Both the position numbers and the translations under genes were made by a program. 16,146 bases of DNA from contig CACXNN010000016.1 of the NCBI GenBank assembly GCA_902768995.1, positions 1 through 16,146 of the forward strand, read 5' to 3'. Origin of the DNA: an uncultured Eubacteriales bacterium (GTDB lineage: Bacteria; Bacillota; Clostridia; Christensenellales; CAG-138). The notes under the pieces are model-generated. The model ran no database searches. It was given only the letters and a program-made list of their open reading frames with translations, and was not told the DNA's origin. Of the stretch, positions 6,825 through 16,012 are shown one piece after another (the stretch's first letter is position 1; each line of letters starts with the position of its first letter).

Positions 6825-7490
6825 ATGGATTATCGTGAATTGGCAGAAACGGTCGGTCCCCGTACCGGCGCGACCCAGGAATGGGTGTTCCGCGTGCTGC
6901 GGGAGGGCATCATCAGCGGCAAGCTCAAGGGCGGCACACAGCTCAAGCAGGACGAGGTGTCCGCGGCGCTGACCGTGAGCCACATCCCCGTGCGGGAAGC
7001 CCTGCGGCAGCTGGAGGCCCAGGGGCTGGTGACCATCCATCCCAACCGGGGCTCCACCGTGACCCAGCTCAGCCGTTCGGATCTGGAGGACATGATGGAG
7101 ATCCGGGCCAGCATCTCCTACTATATCGCCCGCCGGGCCATCCCCCTCATGAACGAGGAGGATCTGAACGAGCTGCAAGCGGTCATCGAGGAGCAGAAGA
7201 AGGCTCAGGACATGTTCGAGGAGGAGCGCCTCAACTACAAGTTCCACGAGGTCCTGACCCGTCGAGCCAAGAACAAGGTGGCGGACATGTTCATCGAGCT
7301 CATCCACTGGAACGCCGATCGGTACCTGCGGGGCGCCCTGTATACGGATCCTGCCCGCCGGGGCCAATCCATCGCCGAGCATCAGGCCATCCTGGACGCC
7401 TGCCGGGCCGGGGATGCGGAGAAGGCCAGCAGCCTCCTCCACGACCACATCATCGAGGCCCGCAAGTACATCCCCGAGGACCTGGATTAA
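6825..7490 (+). CDS. GntR family transcriptional regulator, FCD (FadR-like) subfamily
   Basis: The 221-residue DNA-binding regulator has a winged helix-turn-helix at about 17-80 (LKQDEVSAALTVSHIPVREA, then LRQLEAQGLVTIHPNRGSTV). An all-helical FCD ligand-binding domain follows (about 86-215). The metal-site positions of FCD proteins are partly recognisable: N137-x3-H141 (commonly Asp-x3-His), H186 in AEHQAIL and H206/H208 in LLHDHI. Asn in place of the usual Asp may weaken or alter metal binding. FCD regulators usually sense organic acids or sugar acids and control neighbouring catabolic genes, but none is adjacent here, so its target is unknown. It is transcribed alone, from its own promoter to its own terminator. 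Confidence 0.92.
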   Translation: MDYRELAETVGPRTGATQEWVFRVLREGIISGKLKGGTQLKQDEVSAALTVSHIPVREALRQLEAQGLVTIHPNRGSTVTQLSRSDLEDMMEIRASISYYIARRAIPLMNEEDLNELQAVIEEQKKAQDMFEEERLNYKFHEVLTRRAKNKVADMFIELIHWNADRYLRGALYTDPARRGQSIAEHQAILDACRAGDAEKASSLLHDHIIEARKYIPEDLD

Positions 7491-7654
7491 GTGTTGGTCC
7501 GAAAGTAGAGCAGAAGGGCCAGCAGGCCCAGGTTTACAGCCAATAAACAGCATATGGGCAGGGCGGCAGCGATGCCGCCCTTTTTGATGCAGAAAAGGGC
7601 ATAGGCCGCCCCGTACGCCAGGATGCCCCCAGCCGCCAGCATGAACAAAAGCAT
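7487..7654 (-). CDS. Small two-helix membrane protein, candidate germinant-receptor D subunit
   Basis: This 55-residue ORF starts MLLFMLAAGGILAYGAAYAL and ends LLALLLYFRTNT. It has two hydrophobic helices (about 2-22 and 29-51) joined by a basic turn (IKKGG). AGGAGG (7661-7666) sits 6 bases before the ATG and directly follows the gerAC stop, so it reads as the fourth gene of the ger operon. Some Bacillus germinant receptor operons carry a fourth, D-subunit gene encoding a small protein with two membrane helices. Size, topology and position agree, but I see no sequence-level match. Its stop overlaps the gntR stop on the other strand, and the gntR terminator lies within it, which makes chance coding possible but not likely given the ribosome binding site. 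Confidence 0.65.
   Translation of the reverse strand: MLLFMLAAGGILAYGAAYALFCIKKGGIAAALPICCLLAVNLGLLALLLYFRTNT
7560..7585 (+). terminator. Intrinsic terminator of gntR
   Basis: GGGCGGCA (7561-7568), loop GCGA, TGCCGCCC (7573-7580), then TTTTT. This is a perfect 8-bp stem, 9 with the A7560-T7581 pair, about 70 bases after the gntR stop. Its T run is on the plus strand only, so it does not serve the convergent ger operon. Confidence 0.85.
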
Positions 7655-7666
7655 ACCTTTCCTCCT

Positions 7667-8836
7667 CTATTCCAGGGCCGGGTCCTTGGGGCTGTGGGAA
7701 AGCTTCACCTTCACCCGGAAGACCGGCTCCACTTCCTGGAGGCGGCGGGCGAATCCGTACGCCCGCCAGCTGTCCCAGCTGTAAAAGGTGCAGATGGCGT
7801 CCCGGCCCACGCTGAACACGTCCGCCCCCGCCGCCGCCGTGGCGCGAAACACTTGCTCGAGCTCCTCCTCAAGATAGCTTTCTGCCGCGGCGATCAGCTC
7901 CTCCGAATCCGCCTCCACCTGGGCCGGGTGCTCCAAATCTGCCTCCAGGGTGATCTCGCAGGTGAAGGTCCCCGCCTGCCAGCTTCTTTTAGGCTTTCCC
8001 ACAACGTAGAGGGCCATATCTAGCTCCGTCCCCTTCCAGGGCAGGCGCAGGTGGCCCGTCTGGAAGGTGCCCTTGGCCATGAGCACCAGCATGGTATGCT
8101 GGCCGGAGAGGACGCCCGCCATCCGATCCCCCGCGAACACGGCGCTGCCGCAGAGGGAGGTCTTGATCTGCCCCTCCCCCAACAGGCCGCCGCCCAGGTA
8201 GGGGTACACCTGTCCCCCCACCATGTCGGGCTGCAGGGGGCCGCCCACCAGCCCGGCGTAGGGGAGCAGGGCGTCCCCGGTGTCGTTGGAGAAGGCCTCC
8301 CGGACCCGGCTCAACCCCCAGTCCTCCACATAGCCGAAGTTCTCCTCGAACAGCTTCACGTTGGTCTTGAGCCGGTTCATGCTGGGGTCCCCCTCGCTGA
8401 CCAGGCCCTGGAAGGCCCCCCGCATGTCCTCCTCCACCACGATGACCCGGACATTTTGCCGTATCTTCAGCCGGCTCAGGGCCCCCGCCATGACCGCCTC
8501 CATCTCCCCCGCCTCCGCCAGCTCCCGGGAGAAGGCCAGGAGGGTGGTCCTCTCGAAGGAGAGCTGGGCGGGCAGGGCCCCCGAGAGGGCGTCGATGGCG
8601 GCGAAGAGGCTGCACTCCTCGGCGCAGACCATGGACACCTCCCCTCTATTTCCCCCGTCCTCCCCGCTGCCCGCGGTGTCCTCGTTCAGCAGGAACACGA
8701 ACCGATAGGGCATGGAGTCCCCTCGCTCCACCCCCAGGTCCAGCACATAGCAGTATCTGTCCAGGGGCACGCCTCCCAGGCACCCGCCCGAAAGGGGCAA
8801 AACCAGCAGCAAAAAGGCGACGACGATACGCTTCAT
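7667..8836 (-). CDS. Germinant receptor lipoprotein, GerAC/Ger(x)C family
   Basis: The 389-residue protein is the C subunit of a GerA-type spore germinant receptor in the spore inner membrane. The N terminus MKRIVVAFLLLVLPLSGGCL is a lipoprotein signal with C19 as the probable lipidation site. The lipobox is atypical, with S rather than L/V/I at -3. LDRYCYVLDLGVE (about 25-37) and KIRQNVRVIVV followed by VEEDMRGAFQGL are typical of the family's first domain, and the conserved C-terminal domain ends with VEPVFRVKVKLSHS. Start ATG 8836 has GGAGG 6 bases upstream and overlaps the gerAB stop (ATGA). A longer open frame continues further upstream but lies over gerAB and is not used. Confidence 0.9.
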   Translation of the reverse strand: MKRIVVAFLLLVLPLSGGCLGGVPLDRYCYVLDLGVERGDSMPYRFVFLLNEDTAGSGEDGGNRGEVSMVCAEECSLFAAIDALSGALPAQLSFERTTLLAFSRELAEAGEMEAVMAGALSRLKIRQNVRVIVVEEDMRGAFQGLVSEGDPSMNRLKTNVKLFEENFGYVEDWGLSRVREAFSNDTGDALLPYAGLVGGPLQPDMVGGQVYPYLGGGLLGEGQIKTSLCGSAVFAGDRMAGVLSGQHTMLVLMAKGTFQTGHLRLPWKGTELDMALYVVGKPKRSWQAGTFTCEITLEADLEHPAQVEADSEELIAAAESYLEEELEQVFRATAAAGADVFSVGRDAICTFYSWDSWRAYGFARRLQEVEPVFRVKVKLSHSPKDPALE

Positions 8837-9909
8837 ACGCGCCTCCGAAGGAACAGGGACCGGCCCCACAGCAGCCCCAGGGGTACCAACAGCAGCAGAT
8901 ACCCCCAGCGGTAGACCAGGCGAACGGCGAAGAGCACCTCGTCGGAATCGAAGTTGAACAGCAGCACCAGCCCCATGCACAGCAGCACCAGCAACGCCCC
9001 CACGGGGCGAAGGTCCTCCACGGCCATGGTCCGGCACAGGAGCAGGGCGGCGGCATAGAGGTAGAAGGCGGCGCCCACCAGGCCCGTGGCCACCCACAGG
9101 AACAGCACCAGCATATCGAGGCGCAGGCCCAGGCGCTCCTGCCGGGCGGCCATGGTCATGCAATACACGGGGGCGCTCAAGGAGGCCATGTCCGGTCCGA
9201 AGAAGGTGAGGCCCAGCCCGAGATGCAGGGAGAAGGCCCCGGCCCCGCCCAGCAGCAGGCCCAGATCCACGCTCTTTCTTGCGTTCCCCTGGCCCTGACA
9301 GCCCCGGCCCGCCACCAGCAAAGAAAGGCCCGGCGCCAGGAAGCGCAGCAGAGCCGAACCGGTCTGATCCAAAAACGTGGAGAAGCAGGGGCTGAACAGG
9401 GGGAACAGGTGATAGAGGGCGAAGGCCGGGGACGCCAGCAGCAGCGTCAGGAGCCAGGCTAGGGCCCCGGGGAGCAGCAGGAGCTTGGCCATGCGCCCCA
9501 CGCACTCCATGCCCCGCAGCACCAGCAACAGCAGCACCGGCAGCAGGTAGAGGACGATGGGCACATAGTCCGCCTCCACGAAGATGTATCGCTCCATGAC
9601 CAGGGTGAACCGGAAGAGGGGCAGGGCCGCCGAGAGCACCAGGCCCGCGACGAGGGGCAAGGCCAGGGCCTTCAGCCCGCCGGCCAGCAGGTCGCTCAGC
9701 TCTGGGGCCCCCTGACGGACCATGGCCCCGTCCACCAGCCGCAGCAGTAACAACGCCAGCAACGCCCCAGCTGCAGTGGCCATATAGCACACGTTCCCCT
9801 GGGCGAAGGTGTCGCTGACGTTCACGGAGAAGATGCCGGAGATGAGGGCGGCGAGGCCCACGGCGCAGGCGCTCTCCTGCCGGCCGAAGCGGCCCAGGCG
9901 CAGGTTCAT
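8833..9909 (-). CDS. Germinant receptor permease-like subunit, GerAB family
   Basis: The 358-residue polytopic membrane protein has about ten hydrophobic segments, in line with the GerAB/spore germination permease family (APC superfamily fold, about 360 residues). In the known receptors this subunit binds the germinant. The N-terminal GRFGRQESACAVGLAALISG and the later ALYHLFPLFSPCFSTFLD fit the family. The start ATG 9909 has GGGGAGG 7 bases upstream and overlaps the gerAA stop by 4 bases. Likewise its stop overlaps the gerAC start, so the receptor subunits are made in coupling. The germinant cannot be predicted from sequence. Confidence 0.9.
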   Translation of the reverse strand: MNLRLGRFGRQESACAVGLAALISGIFSVNVSDTFAQGNVCYMATAAGALLALLLLRLVDGAMVRQGAPELSDLLAGGLKALALPLVAGLVLSAALPLFRFTLVMERYIFVEADYVPIVLYLLPVLLLLVLRGMECVGRMAKLLLLPGALAWLLTLLLASPAFALYHLFPLFSPCFSTFLDQTGSALLRFLAPGLSLLVAGRGCQGQGNARKSVDLGLLLGGAGAFSLHLGLGLTFFGPDMASLSAPVYCMTMAARQERLGLRLDMLVLFLWVATGLVGAAFYLYAAALLLCRTMAVEDLRPVGALLVLLCMGLVLLFNFDSDEVLFAVRLVYRWGYLLLLVPLGLLWGRSLFLRRRV

Positions 9910-11495
9910 AGGGCCGCCTCCCCGTTCATGTCGTCCTGGGCATGCCCCTGGCCCTTGACCTGGCCCCGGAAGAACAGGGTCTCCCGGGCCACCGTCCTGG
10001 GGGCGTAGGGCGAGAGAAAGGGCACGCCGAAGGACTTCTGGTCCGCCAGCAGGATGAGGGCGGCCATGATCCCGCAGCTAAAGCCCAACAGCCCGCCCAT
10101 GAGGGCCAGCAGGCACAGGGCCACCCGGTAGCAGGCCACGGCGATCTGCAGATCGTAGTTGGGGATGACGAAGTTGCCGAGGCCCGTGAGGGCCACGATG
10201 ATCAGTGCCACGGTGGAGACGAAGTTGGCGGACACCGCCGCCTGGCCCAGGATGAGGCCGCCGATGATGCCCACAGTCTGGCCCACGGTGCCCGGCACCC
10301 GGACGCCCGCCTCCCGGACCAGCTGAAACACCGTCAGCAGAAAGATCATCTCCGCCCCCATGGGCAGGAACACCAGCTTGCGGGAGGAGACGACCGTGGA
10401 AAGGATGTCGCTGGACAGTAGCCCCTGGTGATGGTACGCCAGGGCCAGGAAGTAGGCGGGTATGAGGACGGACACCGCCGCCCCAAAGAGCCGCACGAAC
10501 CGGATGATGGACCCGGCGGGCCGCCGAAGGTAGCTGTCCTCGGCGGTGAGCAGCAGCCCCGACAGGGTCACGGGCAGGATCAGGACCTGGGGGCTGCCCT
10601 CCACCAGGATCACCACCTTCCCCGCCATGATCGCGGCGGCTGCCCGGTCCGGCCGCTCCGTCAGCAGGGTCTGGGGCACCGGGGACCAGGGCCGATCCTC
10701 GATGCGCTGGCCCAACGTCCCGGCGGACAGCAGCAGGTCCGTCTTCACCCCGTCGAGACGCTTCTTCACCTCCAGGAGCAGCCCCTCGTTGCATACCCCG
10801 TCCAGGTAGCAAAGGGCCAGCTTCACGTTGTTCTTGCTGCCGATATCCCGAAATTCGCACACGAAGTCCGCCCGCCGGACGATGCGCCTCAAAAGGGTGA
10901 TGCTGATGCGAAGGTTCTCGTGGAAGGCTTCCCGGGGACCCACCACCGTGCTCTCGTTCTGGGCGGTGCCCACGCCCCGGCAGGCGTAGCCCCGGGTGTC
11001 CAGGAGGACGGCTTCCCGTTCCCCCTCCAGCAGCACCGCCGTGCGCCCCTCCAGGATGGCCTGCTCCACCTGGGCCCAGCGGTCCGTCTTCTCCGCCTCC
11101 TGAAGGGAGAAGACAGCCTCCAGGGCGTAGTCCGCCAGCCCTTTGCCGCTCGGGGGCAGGGGGTGCTCCATGGCCTGCTTCAGGATGAAGTCGCTGATCC
11201 CGGCCCCGTCGGCCATGCCGTTGAGGAACACGGCGAGGGCGTTCACGGACCCGCAGAAGCGGAAATCCCGCAGGATGAGGTCCGTATTTACCTCCGCCGA
11301 GAAGGCCGTCTTAAGCCGCCGCCGGCTCTCCCGCAGGCCTTTGGGCACGGTTCGCCCGTCGGGCGTTTCGGGAACAGGCGACCGTTTTCGCCCATGAAAA
11401 AAGGACGGTTCGCCCGACTCCGCTTCCAGGAGCTCGAATCGTCCGTCCGGTTCGTCAAAGCGCAGCGCGCGCCCGATGGTTTCCAAAGCTTTCAT
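9906..11495 (-). CDS. Germinant receptor subunit, GerAA family
   Basis: The 529-residue protein is slightly longer than the usual 480-500. The N-terminal soluble domains show the family landmarks GPREAFHENLRISITLLRR and LALCYLDGVCNEGLLLEVKK, and a central SPQVLILPVTLSGLLLTAED. Several membrane segments follow between about 340 and 485, then a cytoplasmic tail of about 40 residues. GerAA subunits assemble into a ring-shaped ion channel in the spore inner membrane that opens on germinant sensing. The start ATG 11495 fits the family's N terminus but has no Shine-Dalgarno sequence (CCTTTCCCC precedes it), which is unusual here. No clear sporulation promoter was found in the 100 bases upstream, which mostly hold a repeat. 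Confidence 0.92.
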   Translation of the reverse strand: MKALETIGRALRFDEPDGRFELLEAESGEPSFFHGRKRSPVPETPDGRTVPKGLRESRRRLKTAFSAEVNTDLILRDFRFCGSVNALAVFLNGMADGAGISDFILKQAMEHPLPPSGKGLADYALEAVFSLQEAEKTDRWAQVEQAILEGRTAVLLEGEREAVLLDTRGYACRGVGTAQNESTVVGPREAFHENLRISITLLRRIVRRADFVCEFRDIGSKNNVKLALCYLDGVCNEGLLLEVKKRLDGVKTDLLLSAGTLGQRIEDRPWSPVPQTLLTERPDRAAAAIMAGKVVILVEGSPQVLILPVTLSGLLLTAEDSYLRRPAGSIIRFVRLFGAAVSVLIPAYFLALAYHHQGLLSSDILSTVVSSRKLVFLPMGAEMIFLLTVFQLVREAGVRVPGTVGQTVGIIGGLILGQAAVSANFVSTVALIIVALTGLGNFVIPNYDLQIAVACYRVALCLLALMGGLLGFSCGIMAALILLADQKSFGVPFLSPYAPRTVARETLFFRGQVKGQGHAQDDMNGEAAL

Positions 11496-11536
11496 GGGGA
11501 AAGGATAGACAACAGAGTTCGCCCCTATTCAGACAA

Positions 11537-11594
11537 AACCGTAATGCCACCTCATCCCCCGCAAGCGGGCCCCCTTCCCCTCCAGGGGAAGGCA
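11537..11594 (-). repeat. Hairpin-rich intergenic repeat, probably dispersed
   Basis: This stretch contains CCTTCCCC (11573-11580), loop TCCA, GGGGAAGG (11585-11592), a perfect 8-bp stem. Next to it is CCCG-CAAG-CGGG (11558-11569), and then, on the minus strand, GGATGAGGTGG. A GGGGAAGG hairpin followed by a variable GC stem and GGATGAGG is a pattern I recognise as a very common dispersed intergenic repeat in gut Clostridia. That it is multicopy here is from memory, not shown in this window. It begins directly at the thioesterase stop codon and could also end that transcript or affect gerAA. Confidence 0.55.
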
Positions 11595-11595
11595 T

Positions 11596-12318
11596 CTATC
11601 GCAACAGCAAAAAGGCGTGGACCTGGTCCGTTTCCTCCTCGCTGAGGACCACGACGCGCTCCTCCCCGGCCCGTCCAAAAGCAGCCTTGATCCGCTGGCC
11701 CGGCCGTATCTCCCGGCGGTAGACCAGCGTCACGTCGTGGAAGCGGTCCATGTCCTCGTCCTCGGGCAGGGCCTCGTTGAACAGGTCCATGTAAGCGGTG
11801 TTGTGGACGTGGTCGTTGCAGTCGATCATGGCCCGGTTCACCTGGACCGACACGGTGCGCTCCGGGGTGAAGGCGGGGGCCTCCCGGGGGAAGGCGTAGC
11901 CGGGGAAGGTCTGATGATCCTGCTCCAGGCCGTAGGGCTCCACGATCTCGGGGGTCATGCGCAGGACCCGGGTGTTGTGCTCGTCCAGCACCAGCCAGGA
12001 GGAGGTGGCTTTGGCCGCCGCCTGCCCCTGCTGGTCGTGCAGTACAAAGTCACGGGTGGTCTGGAGCCGCCCGTAGCCGCTGGCCCAGGTAGTCCCGTGG
12101 ACCGTCTCGCATAGCAGCGGCCGATGGTCCACGACCAGCCGCCAGCCCACCACCATCCAGGAAAGATGGCACTTCTCCCGGTCCATGAGTCCCTGGCCGA
12201 TCCTGGTCCCATGGATGCACGCCAGGTTGGTCAGCATGATCAAAAAGCCCTTGTTGGAGAGCACGAAGCCCTTGCCCGTGTCCTCCAGCCGGACCAGAAA
12301 ATCCTGTTTGACTTGCAT
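11596..12318 (-). CDS. Acyl-ACP thioesterase (FatA/FatB-type, double hotdog)
   Basis: The 240-residue cytoplasmic enzyme hydrolyses acyl-ACP to release free fatty acids. The first hotdog domain shows SNKGFLIMLTNLACIHGTRI (21-40), SWMVVGWRL (53-61) and ATSSWLVLDEHNTRVLR (104-120). The second contains the catalytic set known from plant FatB: D166-x-N168-x-H170 in IDCNDHVHNTAYMDLF, and E203 in VYRREIRPGQ. All are in place, so it should be active. Start ATG 12318 has AAGGAG 7-8 bases upstream. It is 34 bases after the lipase gene on the same strand, without a terminator between, so the two are probably one transcript. Chain-length preference cannot be read from the sequence. Confidence 0.92.
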   Translation of the reverse strand: MQVKQDFLVRLEDTGKGFVLSNKGFLIMLTNLACIHGTRIGQGLMDREKCHLSWMVVGWRLVVDHRPLLCETVHGTTWASGYGRLQTTRDFVLHDQQGQAAAKATSSWLVLDEHNTRVLRMTPEIVEPYGLEQDHQTFPGYAFPREAPAFTPERTVSVQVNRAMIDCNDHVHNTAYMDLFNEALPEDEDMDRFHDVTLVYRREIRPGQRIKAAFGRAGEERVVVLSEEETDQVHAFLLLR

Positions 12319-12352
12319 GTTTATTCTCCTTATGCGGAACTTTATTCAGTCG

Positions 12353-13204
12353 TCAATAGCCGCGGCGCTTCAGGTCCATCACTATGGACACATACACCTC
12401 GCAGATATCCCTGACCCCCTCCCCCGGCCGATCGGGAAAGGGCCGCCGTCTCAGGTCGATGGCGTCCAGGTGGGAGACGCCCCGCCGCCCGCAGCCCCTG
12501 AGCACGGTGAAACTCTCCCCCCACTTGGCGGACGCGAGGCTCACCAGCCCGTCGTTCTCCCCCTCGATCTTGTTCAGCACGAAGTTGGCCGTGGACAGGT
12601 TGATGTCCGAAAGGGGATGGGCCATGACGCAGCCGAAGCTCTGGTAGAACACCCCCTCCACGTCCGGGTTCTCCCGGTTGAAAGCCTCCATATGCTCCGT
12701 GGTGAAGCCCTGGCAAACGGCCAGGAAGTCGGGCTTCCTGTCCCCCACCACCCGGATCCAGTTGTTCACGGCGAAGGCCGCCACATTGAACAGCGCCTTC
12801 GGGGCAGCGAACAGTCTGTCGATGGTCTTGGAACCGTGATGGGGCGTGGCAACGGTGGTGACGCTGGCGATCCTGTCCCCGGCGCCCAGGGAGGAGGCCG
12901 CCATCCGCGCCTCCAGGCCGCCCTTGCTGTGGGCGATCAGGTTCACCTTGTCAGCGCCGGTCTCCGCCAGGATCTCGTCGATGCGGCGCACGATCTCCCG
13001 GGCGTTGGTCTCGGTGCTGGCCCAGCAGTCCTGCAGGCCATAATAGATCTTCGCGCCGCGGCGCTCTAACGCCTTCGGGATGCGCCCCCAATAGACGGGC
13101 CATTTCAGATCCCGGAAGCCTGCCCCGTGGATGAGCACGATGGGGTATTTGGTTTTGCAGGAATCGTCCCGCGCTGCGTCCCTCGGTTTCATGGGAGAAA
13201 GCAT
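12353..13204 (-). CDS. Alpha/beta-hydrolase, triacylglycerol-lipase-like
   Basis: The 283-residue protein (from ATG 13204) has the lipase landmarks: oxyanion-hole IVLIHGAGF (22-30), nucleophile elbow AHSKGG with S93, TPHHGS (121-125), likely acid D218 in EGENDGLVS and base H245 in GVSHLDAIDL. There is no signal peptide, so it should act inside the cell on esters or lipids. The start is uncertain: TTG 13228 lies only 9 bases after the ppdK terminator T run, and ATG 13204 and ATG 13192 are both possible. None has a good Shine-Dalgarno sequence. A TATGAT at 13205-13210 on this strand could be a -10 element for a nearly leaderless message from ATG 13192. The adjoining acyl-ACP thioesterase suggests a joint role in acyl-chain turnover. 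Confidence 0.85.
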   Translation of the reverse strand: MLSPMKPRDAARDDSCKTKYPIVLIHGAGFRDLKWPVYWGRIPKALERRGAKIYYGLQDCWASTETNAREIVRRIDEILAETGADKVNLIAHSKGGLEARMAASSLGAGDRIASVTTVATPHHGSKTIDRLFAAPKALFNVAAFAVNNWIRVVGDRKPDFLAVCQGFTTEHMEAFNRENPDVEGVFYQSFGCVMAHPLSDINLSTANFVLNKIEGENDGLVSLASAKWGESFTVLRGCGRRGVSHLDAIDLRRRPFPDRPGEGVRDICEVYVSIVMDLKRRGY

Positions 13205-13236
13205 ATCATATTTTGACCTGAAGCGCAAGGAAGCAG

Positions 13237-13266
13237 AAAAAAGCCGCTCCCGAAGGAACGGCTTTT
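13237..13266 (-). terminator. Intrinsic terminator of ppdK
   Basis: On the minus strand AAAAGCCGTTCC, a TTCG tetraloop, GGAGCGGCTTTT, then further T. The stem has 12 pairs (one G-U) and the T run is six bases (plus 13237-13242). It lies about 20 bases after the ppdK stop. The arms are A/T-flanked, so it may also work in the other direction. Confidence 0.92.
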
Positions 13267-13285
13267 GTTTCCATTCAGATGCGCT

Positions 13286-15816
<2,531 letters not shown>

Positions 15817-15856
15817 GTTCTTTTCCTCCCGTTCAAGATTTGGTTTGGAACGATTT

Positions 15857-15885
15857 ATTATATCAGCCCATCGACAGGATTGCAA
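15857..15885 (-). promoter_or_regulatory. Sigma-A type promoter of ppdK
   Basis: On the minus strand TTGCAA (15885-15880), a 17-base spacer, and TATAAT (15862-15857), preceded by TG one base upstream (extended -10). It lies about 40 bases before the TTG start, with GGGAGG in between. The promoter and the ribosome binding site are intact although the reading frame is not. Confidence 0.88.
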
Positions 15886-15932
15886 GATTTTTTCAGGGCG
15901 TTTCGTCAATATATTACGATCTGGGGGCATCA

Positions 15933-15986
15933 TTTTTTTCTCCCCCCGGGAGAAGAAATATATATATCCCCCCTGGGAGAAAAAAG
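15933..15986. repeat. Paired direct and inverted repeats upstream of ppdK
   Basis: CCCCCCGGGAGAAGAAA (15942-15958) and CCCCCCTGGGAGAAAAAAG (15968-15986) are imperfect direct copies separated by a TA run. TTTTTTCTCCC (15934-15944) is a perfect 11-bp inverse of GGGAGAAAAAA (15975-15985) and can also pair with the nearer GGGAGAA (15948-15954). Two mutually exclusive hairpins are therefore possible. Function unknown. Confidence 0.6.
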
Positions 15987-16012
15987 AGAGAGAGTGCATC
16001 CCTCACTCTCTC
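15980..16012 (-). terminator. Intrinsic terminator for an incoming minus-strand transcript
   Basis: On the minus strand GAGAGAGTG (16012-16004), a 7-base loop, CACTCTCTC (15996-15988), then TC and six T. It shows that a transcription unit enters from the right edge and ends before the ppdK promoter. Confidence 0.75.

Noticed and set aside
8837..9790. Upstream extension of the gerAC frame to 707 codons
   Set aside because: The extension overlaps gerAB in another frame and is low-complexity; the lipoprotein signal and ribosome binding site fix the start at 8836.
11496..11540. Sigma-G promoter for gerAA using GAATA as -35
   Set aside because: The matching -10 position (CTATCCT) does not fit the CATnnTA consensus and would leave almost no leader.
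10428..11645. 405-codon open frame on the plus strand
   Set aside because: It is antisense to gerAA, Q/H/G/P-rich, and has no family features.
15817..15999. Start of ppdK at ATG 15999
   Set aside because: This extension covers the promoter and ribosome binding site of ppdK; the conserved N terminus begins at TTG 15816.
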